Shown: positions 38,801 through 47,394 of the stretch, piece by piece
Position numbering within the stretch: position 1 is the first letter of the stretch
Layout of the letters: the number at the start of each line of letters is the position of its first letter
Source of the DNA: Ecdyonurus torrentis
Lineage: Eukaryota > Arthropoda > Insecta > Ephemeroptera > Heptageniidae
Assembly (NCBI GenBank): GCA_949318235.1
Contig: OX439127.1
Location: 29,782,953 to 29,846,952, forward strand
Direction of reading: 5' to 3'
DNA: 64,000 nucleotides
Program-made: the position numbers and the translations under genes
Notes under the pieces: model-generated
Told to the model about the DNA's origin: nothing
The model's database searches: none
What the model saw: only the letters and a program-made list of their open reading frames with translations

Positions 38801-39559
38801 TAATAATTACCGATTGGAATAAGTTTCTGTATTGGAAAAGTCCTTCCTTGGCAATGTGCGACTTCTTCAATTCCACACACAGTTCCAAGTACTTGAACAT
38901 TATGGGTTCGAGTACACTCTCGCTCCAACTGAACACCCATTTTTTATTCTTAAATACTTCATAAAGAGTATCTAAGGCTCGGGCTGGTTTTCCAACTTCA
39001 ATAAATTCTGTAAACACAATATACATGATATGATTAAAACCAACAAGGAAACAAGGAACAAACAAAAACAAGGAAAAATAGTTGATCACAAGAAACTTAT
39101 TTCTTATTCTGATCCATACAAATCATTATAATGCATTATTATTATTATAGTATGGATATTATTAGTTTAAAAAAAAAAAATCTTTAAAATTTTTTATGGC
39201 TTAAAACACGTTAAAGTATGCCTAGTATTTCTCATTTAAATTTCTCCATAATCAGTAAAGTAGTTTTCTCAAAAATCGCAAATATATATATATTTCTCCC
39301 CATTGATTGTTGTTAGATTATTGCTAGATTAGGGGAGCCTTAGCTTTCCGCACGCGCTAAACCGATAAGCTCCATTAATATTAAGTGGCGATTAATTTAT
39401 AATCCTTTTCTAATCCATTATCTTGTATTTAAATACATTCTAATCTTGATTCATAACCAAAGCATTATTTTTATTGTATTTACTCCAAACCATGATCCTG
39501 ATCTGGGTCAAAATTATCTGGATCGGTATCGCCGATCCAGATTGTGATTCCGATCAGGA

Positions 39560-39597
<38 letters not shown>

Positions 39598-42500
39598 CAC
39601 TATTAGTACATACATTATGATTCATTGTATCATACTAGTTTGTATGCATGTATTATGATGTCTTGTCTATGTAACCAGCACAATGTCTCACCTACAACCA
39701 CACATATGGGCACCCACCTACCTCTACTGCATTGAGCAATGATAAATGTTAATATTATTTTATTTATTAAACACCATGGTGTACTTATACATATCGATCT
39801 TATTGCGAAAAAAAGGCCTATCTCGTTTTTTGTCAGTGGAAGCAAAAGGCCTATCTCGTTCCCGAACGTTATGGCGATAGCGCTCGAGATAGGCCTTTTG
39901 CTTCCACTGACAAAATACGAGATATGCCTTTTGCTTCCACTGACAAAAAACGAGATATGCCTTTTTTTCGCAACAAGATCGATACATATTTACATTTCAC
40001 TCTATAAGTCTACATTTTTTGCATATTGACTCAATGACAGGGTCCGAGATGGACACTGAAGTAAATGGTACCTAGTACATAGGCCACCACATAACAAACA
40101 CACACATTTATCATTACACTCGTGATATTCTTTAATCTGACAGATTACATGGTGGAAACCATGCACCGCATAACGGGTAATAACATGCCTGTCTGTACAG
40201 TTTGGGCCTTTCCACCCATTAATATTAAATGCAGGGGTGTTATAGAAGGCCAGGCTGATATCTTCAGTTTTACTTAATCTATCCTTAACAACAAATTTAA
40301 TGTTTTATCAGTTTTTAACAATTTAAATTTCACTTGTAGTTCCGTTACAAATAACTCCTCCCCTGCTAGCTCATAAACCAGCCTTGATGACGTAAATTTT
40401 GACAAGCAAAGTACCCGTTTTAAGTACCGAGACTTTACAGATTCTAAATTTTTAAAGTCTGTTATAGACATATATGACCAGAAAATTTCAATGCCGTATG
40501 AAGCAACTGGAGAGATTTTAGGTGAAACAGTTTAATAGCTGTTTCCAAAGATAGCGAATTTAGATTTGAAATAGCGAATGAAGATGACAGTGCATTTCCG
40601 CAGCGTTCTTTAATATGTTTAGAGAAAGATTTCCCCGTTTGTTGCATAATAACCCCCAGATAATTGAAAGAATTTACAAACTCTATCTTTTCTCCATTAC
40701 AAGTTATTACATCTGACTTTGCTAAAGGGCCACCTCTCCTTTTACAATTTTTGTTTTCTTAGCATTAATTTTTAATCCGTTCAGATTAGCCCATTCAATA
40801 AGTTTGTCTAGAATTTTTTGAAGTTTTAAAATATTATTACAAATAATAGCGATGTCATCTGCATAGATGCTGATAAAGATATCAGAATCATTACAGATAA
40901 GGTCAACTAAGATGTCCAAGATGTCATGTGTGAGGAGGTTATACAAGAGGGGGCTACTCGGACCACCTTGTAGAACTCCGTTACTCTGCAAGATTGGGTC
41001 AGATAAAACTACGCCATCATTGATTATCACAAAATTGACTTCAAGCAACATGGCAATAGAAATTAATAATTCTTTAGGCAGTTTTCTAGTATTGATGAGC
41101 TTATGCATTAACAATTTTCTATCCACCATGTCAAATGCTTAATCAATAAAAATTACATAAGTATGGCCTGCTGGAACTGAGACTGCTTTCAAAATATGAT
41201 CATGTAAATATCTAACAGCTTGAATTGTGGATTTCCCAGGCATAAACCCAAACTGTACATCAGGGATTAAATTACGAGTTAAATTAAAAACTTTATTACA
41301 CATAAGCTTATCAAACATTTTTAACATAATAAAACAATTAGCAATTCCCCTGTATGCGTTTGTATCCAAAATATTCCCTTTTCCTTTGTATAATACAGAT
41401 ATCCGCGACGTTTTCCATTCTGTAGGAAATTTTCTATTTTTAATACAAAGATTAAACAAGTCTGCAATATACGATGAATTACATTGCATGCTTAACGCTG
41501 CAATGTGTTCTTTGGTGATACCATCTGGACCAGGAGACTTATTGTTTTTCATCTTCCTAAGAGTCAGATCCACCTCTACATTAGTGATAAAATTATATAA
41601 TGAATTACAGGAAATATAGTTTGCATCAACAAATTCACATAAATTAAAGGCATAGAAAACATTGAAACAACATGTTCTAAACACAAAATGGGATCTACAA
41701 AACTGATGATATTTTTTACAAGAATGCTAATGCAGCCACACAAAAGAGCTTGAAAAATATGTAAAGTATGCAATTTGCGTGAATATTCCTGTTTATGACG
41801 TCATTAACAGGCAAAAACTAGTATGAAAATGTTGTGCGGGTTGCATAAATTGAAATTTTCTGATCACTGCTACGGGGCTACTGTTGGGTTTTGAGACCAA
41901 CTAACGTTATTTATGTAAGTCCCATCAAGTGTTTTGTGATGTAAAGGCAAATTTTTTCATGTTTTCTATGCCTTTAAGAAATTGAGAATTCAAAAGTTTG
42001 TTATTATTGAGAATTGATTTGAAATGTGTTTCCCATTTATCCATTGGAATTGGACATTGCAATTTTATAACCCTGTCCTTCTTTAAATATGTATACGGCA
42101 TATTTTCTGCAGCGATGACTAACTTCCTCTCTATTTCTTCTCTATATAACTTAATTTTTGTTTGAATCAAGTTCTTATATTCTTTTTTAACAATAGCAAA
42201 GTGCTTTAGAAGGTCCTGGTCTCTAAATTTACTTTGCTTTAGTTTGTGTAAAATATACAAGGAGTATCTTTTTAATTGATATAGTTCATGATTGAACCAT
42301 GGCTTTGATTTTCTACTATAAAACTTTTTAGGGACAGCTGAGTAAACAATAATTGATTGCAAAAATTTATAGATTCCATCGATATTTTGATCTTCAAATA
42401 GTTTATTTAACAATATAAAGTTTTGTTCATACATAATATTTAGTTTCTGAAGATCTAAGATGTTTGAAAGTTTATGTTTATTAACAATATGAACAGGTAT

Positions 42501-45500
42501 GTTCTTACCATTAAAAGTCAAATTAAAAATTAAAGGAAGATGTTTACGTAAAGTTGTTGCAGATAAGGATGGAAAAACAACGGATGTATTTTGTAAATAG
42601 TGCAGTAGAGAAAGATTATGTCGTTGTGAATTTGCACAAGACATCACTATAATTGCATTCTATCTCAAACCAACTCTCTCAGAAATTGATGTTTGGGAAA
42701 TTGTATTATCAGCTTTCAGTCAAGTTCCTAAAGACAAAACTATTTTATTATTAGGTGATTTTAACTGTAGAATGGATATTGTGAATGAGAAGGGAAAGGC
42801 TCTCAGTGAATTGATGGGTACGATTAATCTGGTGTTACTTAACTCGCCTCAAGATAAAACTTATGTTTCTCATAATGGATCCAGTACCATTGATTTATTA
42901 TTTTATGACCCGTCAAAATTCAAAAATACATCCGTTGTTTTTCCATCCTTATCTGCAACAACTTTACGTAAACATCTCCCTTTAATTTTTAACGTAACTT
43001 GTAATGGTAAGAACATACCTGTTCAAATTGCTAATAAACATAAACTTTCAAACATCTTAGATCTTCAGAGATTAAATATTATGTATGAACAAAATTTTAT
43101 ATTGTTAAATAAACTATTTGAAGATCAAAATATCGATGGAATCCATAAGTTATTGCAATCAATTATTGTATACTCAGCAGTCCCTAAAAAATTATATAGT
43201 AGAAAGTCTAAACCATGGTTCAATCATGAGTTATATCAACTGAAAAAATACTCCTTGTATATTTTACACAAACTAAAGCAAATTAAATTTAGAGACCAGG
43301 ACCTTTTAAAGCACTTTGCTATTGTTAAAAAGGAATATAAGAATTTGATTCAAACAAAAATTAAGTTATATAGAGAAGAAATAGAGAGGAAATTAGTCAT
43401 CGCTGCAGAAAATACTCCATATACCTATTTAAAGAAGGACAGGGTTAAAAAATTGCAATGTCCAATTCCAATGGATAAATGGGAAACACACTTCAAATCT
43501 ATTCTCAATAATAACAATTTTTTGAATTCCCAATCCCTTAATTTGTGTGAATTTGTTGATGCAAACTATATATCTTGTAATTCATTATACGATGTTATTA
43601 ATAATGTAGATGTGGATCTGACTCTTAAGAAGATGAAAAACAATAAGTCTCCTGGTCCAGATTGTATCACTAAAGAACACATTGCAGCGTTTAGCATGCA
43701 ATGTAGTTCATCATATATTGCAGACTTGTTTAATCTTTGTATTAAAAATAGAAAACTACCTGTAGAATGGAAAACATCGCTGATATCTGTATTATACAAA
43801 GGCAAAGGTAATATTTTGGATACAAATTCATACAGGGGTATTGCTAATTGTCTTATTATGTTAAAAATGTTTGATAAGCTTACATGTAATAAAGTTTTTA
43901 ATTTAACTCGTAATTTAATCCCTGATGTACAGTTTGGGTTTATGCCTGGGAAATCCACAATTCAAGCTGTTAGATACTTGCATGATCATATTTTAAAAGC
44001 AGTCTCAGTTCCAGCAGGCCATGCTTATGTAATTTTTATTGATTTCTTGAAAGCATTTGACATGGTGGATAGAAAATTGTTAATGCATAAGCTCATCAAT
44101 ATTAGAAAACTGCCTAAAGAATTATTAATTTCTATTGCCATGTTGCTTGAAGTCAATTTTGTGATAATCAACGATGGCTTAGTTTTATCTGACCCAATCT
44201 TGCAGAGTAACGGAGTGCTACAAGGTGGTCCTTGTGGTCCAATGAGAGCTTTCCCTTCTCATTCACAATATCCATTCTACAGTTAAAATCACCTAACAAT
44301 AAAATAGTTTTGTCTTTAGGAACTTGACTGAAAGCAGATAATACAATTTCCCAAACATCAATTTCTGAGAGTTGGTTTGAGATAGAATGCAATTACAGTG
44401 ATGTCTTGCAAAATCACAACGACATAATCTTTCTCAACAGCACTATTTACAATTTGTCCAAGAGTACACTTAATAAAACAAGATATACCCCCCGATGGTC
44501 TCCCTCTCAGCCCCCTTGCGGCAAACGAATGGACTGAATAAAACCCTTGGATATCAACATGCAGTGACAGAAATGTTTCCGTAAAAACCACAACATCCCT
44601 GTCACCAAACATGTCAATTTCCGGGATGCACTTTAGCAGTGTACTCAGCCCCTCCGCATTCCACAAAAGGATCGACAAATTCCTCTCGTTTATACCATCA
44701 TAGGTAGCGGAGAGAACTTTGCAGAGAGGGGATTTAGGAAAGGCGATTTAATGGGGGTAGAGCAGACAGATGATGTTAGAGAATTAAGTTGGGGAGGTTC
44801 AACGTTGATGTAATCTTTAGCGTGGAAGTAGTTACATAGAGGTGTGCTTGGGGATGACAATAAATTATTAGGAGAATTACCCATGAACTTAAGTTGAGGA
44901 GGGGAAGGATAGGTTGCCAAGGAAGGGGCAGTTTCTGTTTCTGATTGTGGAGGCAAAACTGGAGTTAGCGGAGGAGGCAATTCATGTACAATTACTGACT
45001 CGACAATGGGGAGAGGATCAGGAGTTGCTGTAGGGGCTACAACCTTCTTGGAGGGGGAATACACTTTGATAGACATGTGGCGGCCACCAAACTCCTTCTG
45101 AAGGAGAGATTTAACATATCCCCATTCCAAGTGGTCTAGGCCACACCCCATTTTGGGAATCGCCATATGCACAATACTGTTCTTTTGACAGTATTGTGCA
45201 AGACCTTTGATGCCTTCTTCAAAATTAACCAGAAATTGGTTGGGACTCTGCCGTAACTTGTGACCCGATTGGTATTTTGAGACAACGTTTAGAACTACAC
45301 AACTTTCATTAGAAACGTGAGGAACAATGTCACCAGGTCTAAGTCTTTTTCCAGATACAGTAGGTACATCAAATGTTTTCTTGATTTTTAATGCAATACC
45401 AGCAGAACAATACCAGCAGAACAATACCAGCAGAACAATACCAGCAGAAAGAAATGTTAATAGCAAACTATGTACGTTTATACATAGATGCAATATGCAT

Positions 45501-46056
45501 ACATACATTCATATTCACTTATTATATGTATGTAAAATGTACATATGTATGCAGTATATACCAGTATGTATGTACTGTGTACATAAGTATGATACCTTTG
45601 TGGTGCATTGAACTTGAACTCTTCAATAGCTTTGGATATTAAAATGAGATCGATATACTGCATACATATGTATATGCTTGAATATACATATGTATGAATA
45701 GGGTAGGTATGCATTGCATGAGTGTGTATATTTTTGACCTACCCTACATATTCTTACGCCCACAAAATTTCATTAAAATTGCAAATGGTCTGACGCAAAC
45801 CCATGTTTATGTGGCAGATGGGGATAATTTTATGACATATTATAACCTCTCTGTGTGCGAAAAATAAACATTCCTAATTAGAAACGCTTATAGGAAAAGC
45901 CATAATTGAATTATTCCACACAAAAATATAACACCATGAGTTCCATGGCTGAATTTTAGTTTGTTATCATGCAATATGTAAAGGACGTATGGACGAAGGT
46001 TTCTTACCGGTAGCTCGTTTCAGAGCATTTTCGGGACGCTGGCCATAGCGAGCCAT
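21151..46056 (-). CDS. eIF3a: Eukaryotic translation initiation factor 3 subunit A, complete (20 exons, 1103 aa)
   Basis: Scaffold subunit of eIF3, which binds the 40S ribosome and recruits initiator tRNA and mRNA in the cytosol. Exons, read 5' to 3' on the minus strand: 46056-46008, 39007-38811, 38406-38258, 35406-35256, 35184-34984, 34859-34651, 34563-34392, 34126-33926, 33164-33048, 32709-32524, 32462-32325, 31029-30820, 30730-30554, 30495-30331, 28301-27773, 27689-27643, 27520-27468, 27086-27075, 21561-21284, 21221-21151. Every junction is GT-AG and keeps frame. It starts [15 protein letters not shown]. The N-terminal half contains [21 protein letters not shown] and the PCI region (about 320-500, with [17 protein letters not shown] and QIRIDHRS). 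Residues 540-850 are a highly charged coiled coil ([20 protein letters not shown]). The C-terminus is Arg/Gly/Asp-rich, shorter than the vertebrate repeat tail (human 1382 aa), and ends [10 protein letters not shown]. Large introns 1, 3 and 18 carry most of the transposons. Confidence 0.97.
21626..21680. repeat. (TTTC)n microsatellite
   Basis: Tetranucleotide run just upstream (in gene sense) of the acceptor of eIF3a exon 19, in intron 18; it reads as GAAA repeats on the transcribed strand. Confidence 0.9.
22223..22341. mobile_element. Palindromic TTAA-target MITE, 119 bp
   Basis: Nearly perfect inverted repeat around AATCAACGTTGATT, with ends GGCATAGAATACCTTGAAC and GTTCAAGGTGTTCTACGCC, and TTAA on both sides. 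A broken copy is at about 55826-55892. The ends resemble those of the 326-bp TTAA MITE at 41648-41973. Confidence 0.8.
22566..23324 (+). mobile_element. 5'-truncated non-LTR retrotransposon, copy A (3' end of the macro-domain LINE)
   Basis: An open frame of 214 codons (22622-23266) encodes the C-terminal part of the ORF2 polyprotein, including [18 protein letters not shown] and a cysteine cluster [18 protein letters not shown] that resembles the zinc knuckle of LINE ORF2 C-termini. It ends in a short 3' UTR with TTTAATAAATAAATAAAAA, a poly-A tail of LINE type. The same protein is encoded on the minus strand at 40274-40690 (copy B). It is inserted in intron 18 of eIF3a, antisense to the gene. 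The 5' breakpoint is at about 22566, where similarity to copy B begins. Confidence 0.9.
24002..24070. repeat. (AT)n microsatellite
   Basis: AT tract next to a word-based foldback element. Introns between here and 25530 show only AT-rich DNA. Confidence 0.95.
24077..24296. mobile_element. Word-based foldback element W1, copy a
   Basis: The ends CGATCTTGTTGCG and CGCAATAAGATCG are inverted. The left arm holds three words AAAGGCCTATCTCG or AAAGGCGTATCTCG separated by the linker TTTTGTCAGTGGAAGC; the right arm holds the inverted set. The centre reads GCTATCGTCATAACGTTCGG. The flanks ATGTATAT and ATATATAT are an approximate 8-bp duplication in an (AT)n tract. Copies b and c are at 26721 and 39795. 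Confidence 0.85.
25531..26659. mobile_element. Long-TIR DNA element (1.13 kb) with TA target
   Basis: The left end CAGAGTTCGGCGCTTAAATC pairs with the right end GATTTAAGCGCTGAACCCTG, with TA on both flanks. The inverted repeat continues inward for about 190 bp (AAAAGCTAAACGG, CAACTTCAATCAC and their complements). A separate inner palindrome at about 25985-26215 (GGTACTACTGCAATCTCCGC and complement) may be a second nested element. There is no transposase ORF. It lies in eIF3a intron 18. Confidence 0.8.
26721..26907. mobile_element. Word-based foldback element W1, copy b
   Basis: Ends CGATCTTGTTGCG and CGCAACAAGATCG, with words AAAGGACTATCTCG, AAAGGCCTATCTCG and inverted partners. It is 187 bp, the same length as copy c. 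Only ATAT is shared by the two flanks. Confidence 0.85.
28441..28860. repeat. Poly-A tracts, unclassified sequence and (CTGA)n
   Basis: Intron 14 of eIF3a. Two long A-runs (about 28467-28489 and 28785-28827) flank 300 bp that I do not recognise, with TTTTGATC and GATCAAAA words at its ends. A pure CTGA tetranucleotide run lies at 28828-28857. Confidence 0.6.
29777..30190 (+). mobile_element. Possible LINE 3' tail with (ATT)n end
   Basis: GGCCTCTAATAAAAACCATT followed by a (TTA)n run looks like the 3' terminus of a non-LTR element. A 49-nt A-run lies upstream at 29777-29826. No coding sequence is recognisable, so this is weak. Confidence 0.3.
31764..31978. mobile_element. Word-based foldback element W2 (GGCGTACTTGCA word)
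   Basis: The ends GGCCCTTGTTGCGTCC and GGACGCAACAAGGGCG are inverted. The left arm has three to four copies of GGCGTACTTGCA or a close variant; the right arm has inverted copies (TGCAAGTACGCCCTTTG). The linkers match the half element at 18254-18356, although that element uses a different word. It is flanked by AT-rich repeats in eIF3a intron 11. Confidence 0.8.
33470..33907. mobile_element. hAT-like MITE, 438 bp, rich in ATCCGGAT palindromes
   Basis: The ends TAGTGCTGTC and GACAGCACTA are inverted and bordered by a perfect 8-bp duplication ATCTGTAC (33462-33469, 33908-33915) that fits the nTnnnnAn hAT target pattern. The interior is an array of degenerate ATCCGGAT/GATCCGGATAA palindromes about 20-40 bp apart. 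It lies in eIF3a intron 8. Confidence 0.92.
35870..36900 (-). mobile_element. Fragment of a second LINE family (RT C-terminal region)
   Basis: Minus-strand reading gives [20 protein letters not shown], then a poly-A-like insertion (36540-36565), then [16 protein letters not shown] and IHNYNTRNN...[14 protein letters not shown], the usual C-terminal block of Jockey/CR1-type arthropod LINE ORF2 proteins. The frame is broken around the A-run. The 3' UTR lies toward 35870. It is inserted in the sense direction in intron 3 of eIF3a. Confidence 0.75.
36905..37000. mobile_element. Palindromic family P, terminal fragment
   Basis: One arm only: CTAGCAAGATTTTCACCAAA, then CTCTCTTCACTATGGTAAG and CCTTTTCTTTCAGATTTATC, as in the complete copy at 49890-50307. 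A shorter fragment is at about 34307-34336. Confidence 0.75.
37225..37420. mobile_element. Palindromic family P, short-core copy
   Basis: Two inverted arms of about 90 bp, GATAAATTTGAAAGAAA outward and CTAGCAAGATTTTCACC inward, meet at a short core TTTTAGTGTTTTATAT. The long central hairpin of the 49890 copy is missing. Confidence 0.85.
37531..38180. mobile_element. Long-TIR palindromic element family Q, copy 2
   Basis: Ends CAGTGTCAGATAAG and TTGTCAGACAGTG, next GTAACCATGATC and inverted GAATGGTTAACC, then inverted blocks AATAATTTTGAGATGTTTG and CAAACATCTC-type sequence. The core is AT-rich with (AAT)n. It lies in eIF3a intron 3 directly upstream of exon 3's donor side. Confidence 0.75.
39240..39400 (-). 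repeat. Dispersed repeat shared with 56998-57135
   Basis: On the minus strand TAATGGAGCTTATCGGTTTA, GCGCG, AAAGCT and the block GCGATTTTTGAGA correspond to + strand 57000-57110. The element type is unknown. Confidence 0.6.
39545..39596. repeat. Poly-T tract with decayed ATCC/GATC words
   Basis: T-run at 39565-39593 after GATCCAGAT-type words (39495-39555) reminiscent of the hAT MITE at 33470. The ends are not preserved. Confidence 0.4.
39795..39981. mobile_element. Word-based foldback element W1, copy c, with 8-bp target duplication
   Basis: Ends CGATCTTATTGCG and CGCAACAAGATCG, flanked by a perfect 8-bp repeat ATACATAT (39787-39794, 39982-39989). It is inserted in the 3' UTR of LINE copy B. 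LINE copy A has the uninterrupted site ATATGTAT (reverse complement) at 23277-23284. Words: AAAGGCCTATCTCG in both arms, centre CGTTATGGCGATAGCG. Confidence 0.95.
40274..42595 (-). pseudogene. LINE copy B ORF2: connection, reverse transcriptase and C-terminal part, broken
   Basis: Reading 5' to 3': [19 protein letters not shown] (42300-42240), [16 protein letters not shown] (RT finger, near 41530), [16 protein letters not shown] then an in-frame TAA where the inverted copy reads FIDFLKAFD. This is a 6-bp deletion in RT motif A at about 41139. It continues [26 protein letters not shown] (motif B), [12 protein letters not shown] (catalytic YADD, near 40860), then a frame change before the C-terminal MQQTGKSF block. 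A DNA MITE (41648-41973) splits the frame. RT core motifs and order fit non-LTR retrotransposons; the clade is not assignable by eye. Confidence 0.9.
41648..41973. mobile_element. TTAA-target MITE, 326 bp, inside LINE copy B
   Basis: The ends AGGCATAGAAAACAT and ATGTTTTCTATGCCT are inverted, with TTAA on both sides (41644-41647, 41974-41977). The inverted LINE copy C has the empty site with a single TTAA at 43538-43541. The TTAA target suggests a piggyBac-like or Kolobok-like source. A diverged relative lies at 11923-12199. Confidence 0.95.
42596..44238 (+). pseudogene. LINE copy C: inverted internal segment (endonuclease C-part to RT motif B)
   Basis: An open frame from 42772 to 44286 gives [16 protein letters not shown] (endonuclease C-terminal part), STIDLLFYD, then the connection and RT up to VLQGGP, where it stops matching at about 44238. 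It begins inside the endonuclease (about 42596, reading TGTAAATAGTGCAGTAG, then a frameshift before [18 protein letters not shown] sequence). It retains motif [10 protein letters not shown] but lacks YADD. It lies in opposite orientation between the two halves of copy B. Confidence 0.9.
44245..44678 (-). pseudogene. LINE copy B endonuclease (APE/EEP-type), N-terminal part
   Basis: The frame from about 44678 reads [33 protein letters not shown], and after a frame change [15 protein letters not shown] (GDFN motif). These are the N-terminal asparagine, the E of TET and the GDFN of apurinic-type endonucleases of non-LTR elements; they would nick the target DNA. Truncated just after NEKGK by the junction with the inverted copy. 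The frame overlaps the end of the upstream macro ORF in the minus one frame, and no ATG precedes it. Confidence 0.85.
44690..45449 (-). CDS. Macro-domain ORF of the LINE (TARG1/OARD1-like)
   Basis: The open frame ends in TAA at 44692-44690. The N-terminal part shows [12 protein letters not shown], the substrate-loop region of TARG1-type macro domains (compare AGIA followed by a KKKF-type motif), then [21 protein letters not shown] and [17 protein letters not shown], which matches the family's C-terminal signature (P-x-IGCGLD-x-L-x-W). TARG1/OARD1 hydrolyses ADP-ribose esters and O-acetyl-ADP-ribose. A proline-rich linker follows (near 45000-44960: [14 protein letters not shown]), then the endonuclease frame. 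The beginning of the domain is missing: the copy is 5' truncated. Whether this is ORF1 or the N-terminus of a single polyprotein cannot be settled from one damaged copy. Confidence 0.8.
45395..45449. repeat. 14-bp tandem repeat, four units
   Basis: The unit AATACCAGCAGAAC is repeated four times (45395-45408, 45409-45422, 45423-45436, 45437-45449). It coincides with the AGI motif of the macro domain and with the 5' truncation point of LINE copy B. Between here and eIF3a exon 1 (45450-46007) is intronic DNA with short CATA-type repeats. Confidence 0.9.
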
Positions 46057-46560
46057 GGTGCTACTCCAGTAGTTTGAGGAAATCTCACTTGCTCAAATCA
46101 AAATTGCGAATATTAAAATGAACAACATGCATTAAAAAAGAGAACAAAAATATAAAATATGTTGCTAGACGGCCAACACGGTCATCCAGACCAATCCAGA
46201 CCACGAGCTGACAGAACGCTCTGCGTTGTGCGCTTGTTCTTTCTTTGACAATGATGTCGGCAATCGTCGGCAATAGTCATTGCATTCGGTTCCAATGATT
46301 TTGGAGAGCCACCATCACCGCATTCATCTCGACTGGTCGTCAATCATTTAACGAAGTAGTTCTTTTTTCCACCGCTACACAACGCAATATGCTCGGCCTG
46401 GCTTCGTTGGCGTTGCAAACATGAAAAGATCGACCGTCACTCTCCGCATCTGCAGCAACTTGCAAAGGCCTCACATAAAGTCGCACAGGGGATAGGGCTT
46501 CGCAGCCGTGAGCCCTGCGCAGGCAGGCCCTGCGTGAGCCGTTCAAAAGAGTGGGCGAGT
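46057..46560. promoter_or_regulatory. Probable shared 5' region of eIF3a and RBM48
   Basis: Contains the 5' UTR of eIF3a and about 400 bp of relatively GC-rich, repeat-free sequence that stands out from the AT-rich surroundings. It lies between the divergently oriented eIF3a (start 46056) and RBM48 (start 49374, probably with an upstream untranslated exon). No TATA box is evident. The call rests on composition and position only. Confidence 0.35.
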
Positions 46561-47210
46561 AGGTGCTGAAAACGCCAAACGCGCAATTTTAACACAAACT
46601 GTTACGAAAGTAATTTGTTTTGTTTTTTTCTATGTATAATTTTGTTGATGAATATCACCTGAGAGCAGCCACTTACAGGACAGGTTTGTATCATATACGT
46701 TTTAAATATACATAATATGCAGGTGTGACTGCATGCTAGAGATGACAAAAGTGCAAAATCTCATATCTCGTGTATGTATGTATAGTATTATATGTATGTA
46801 GTACTGGTATGTACGCACAGGTATGTAATTAAATATGATGCAACAACTGATGCATAATATGTAACATAACAACAAAGTAATGTCCCTATTACGTATGTTA
46901 TACAAAAGATTACAAGCATATGTATGGTATGTGCTTTATAACAAAGGCAAAACAATATACATACATACATAAAAAAATATGCATAAACATTATTTGGACA
47001 TAACATTGTGTTTATTATGAAAGACAATAATACGAATGAAAAATTGACGGCAAACCAAGCAAACTGGAGAGGAAGTCAATGTAGACCCGGCCTGCCCCGA
47101 CTCACCACGATCTTTCTTATATGTATATTGTATACATATGTATGTACATACATATGTAACATATACATACATAAATACACATATGCATGTACCGGTATGC
47201 ACATGTACTG

Positions 47211-47359
47211 TACATACATACATACATACATACATACATACATACATACATACATACATACATACATACATACATACATACATACATACGTACGTACGTA
47301 CGTACGTACGTACGTACGTACATACATACATACATACATACATACATACATACATACAT

Positions 47360-47394
<35 letters not shown>

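Larger units (their letters stand above)
39755..45449 (-). mobile_element. Macro-domain non-LTR retrotransposon, copy B (interrupted)
   Basis: Minus-strand LINE in intron 1 of eIF3a, therefore in the same sense as the gene. Order from 5': macro-domain ORF (45449-44690), endonuclease N-part (44678 to about 44245), an inverted second copy (about 44238-42596), then connection and RT (42595-40722), C-terminal region (40690-40040), a 3' UTR split by foldback W1 copy c, and an A-rich end near 39755. It is 5' truncated at a 14-bp tandem repeat. A 326-bp TTAA MITE is inserted between the connection and RT parts. Several frameshifts and stops make it inactive. Confidence 0.9.

Noticed and set aside
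46085..46546. Short minus-strand frames near the eIF3a start
   Set aside because: No homology that I recognise; they lie in the presumed promoter and 5' UTR region.
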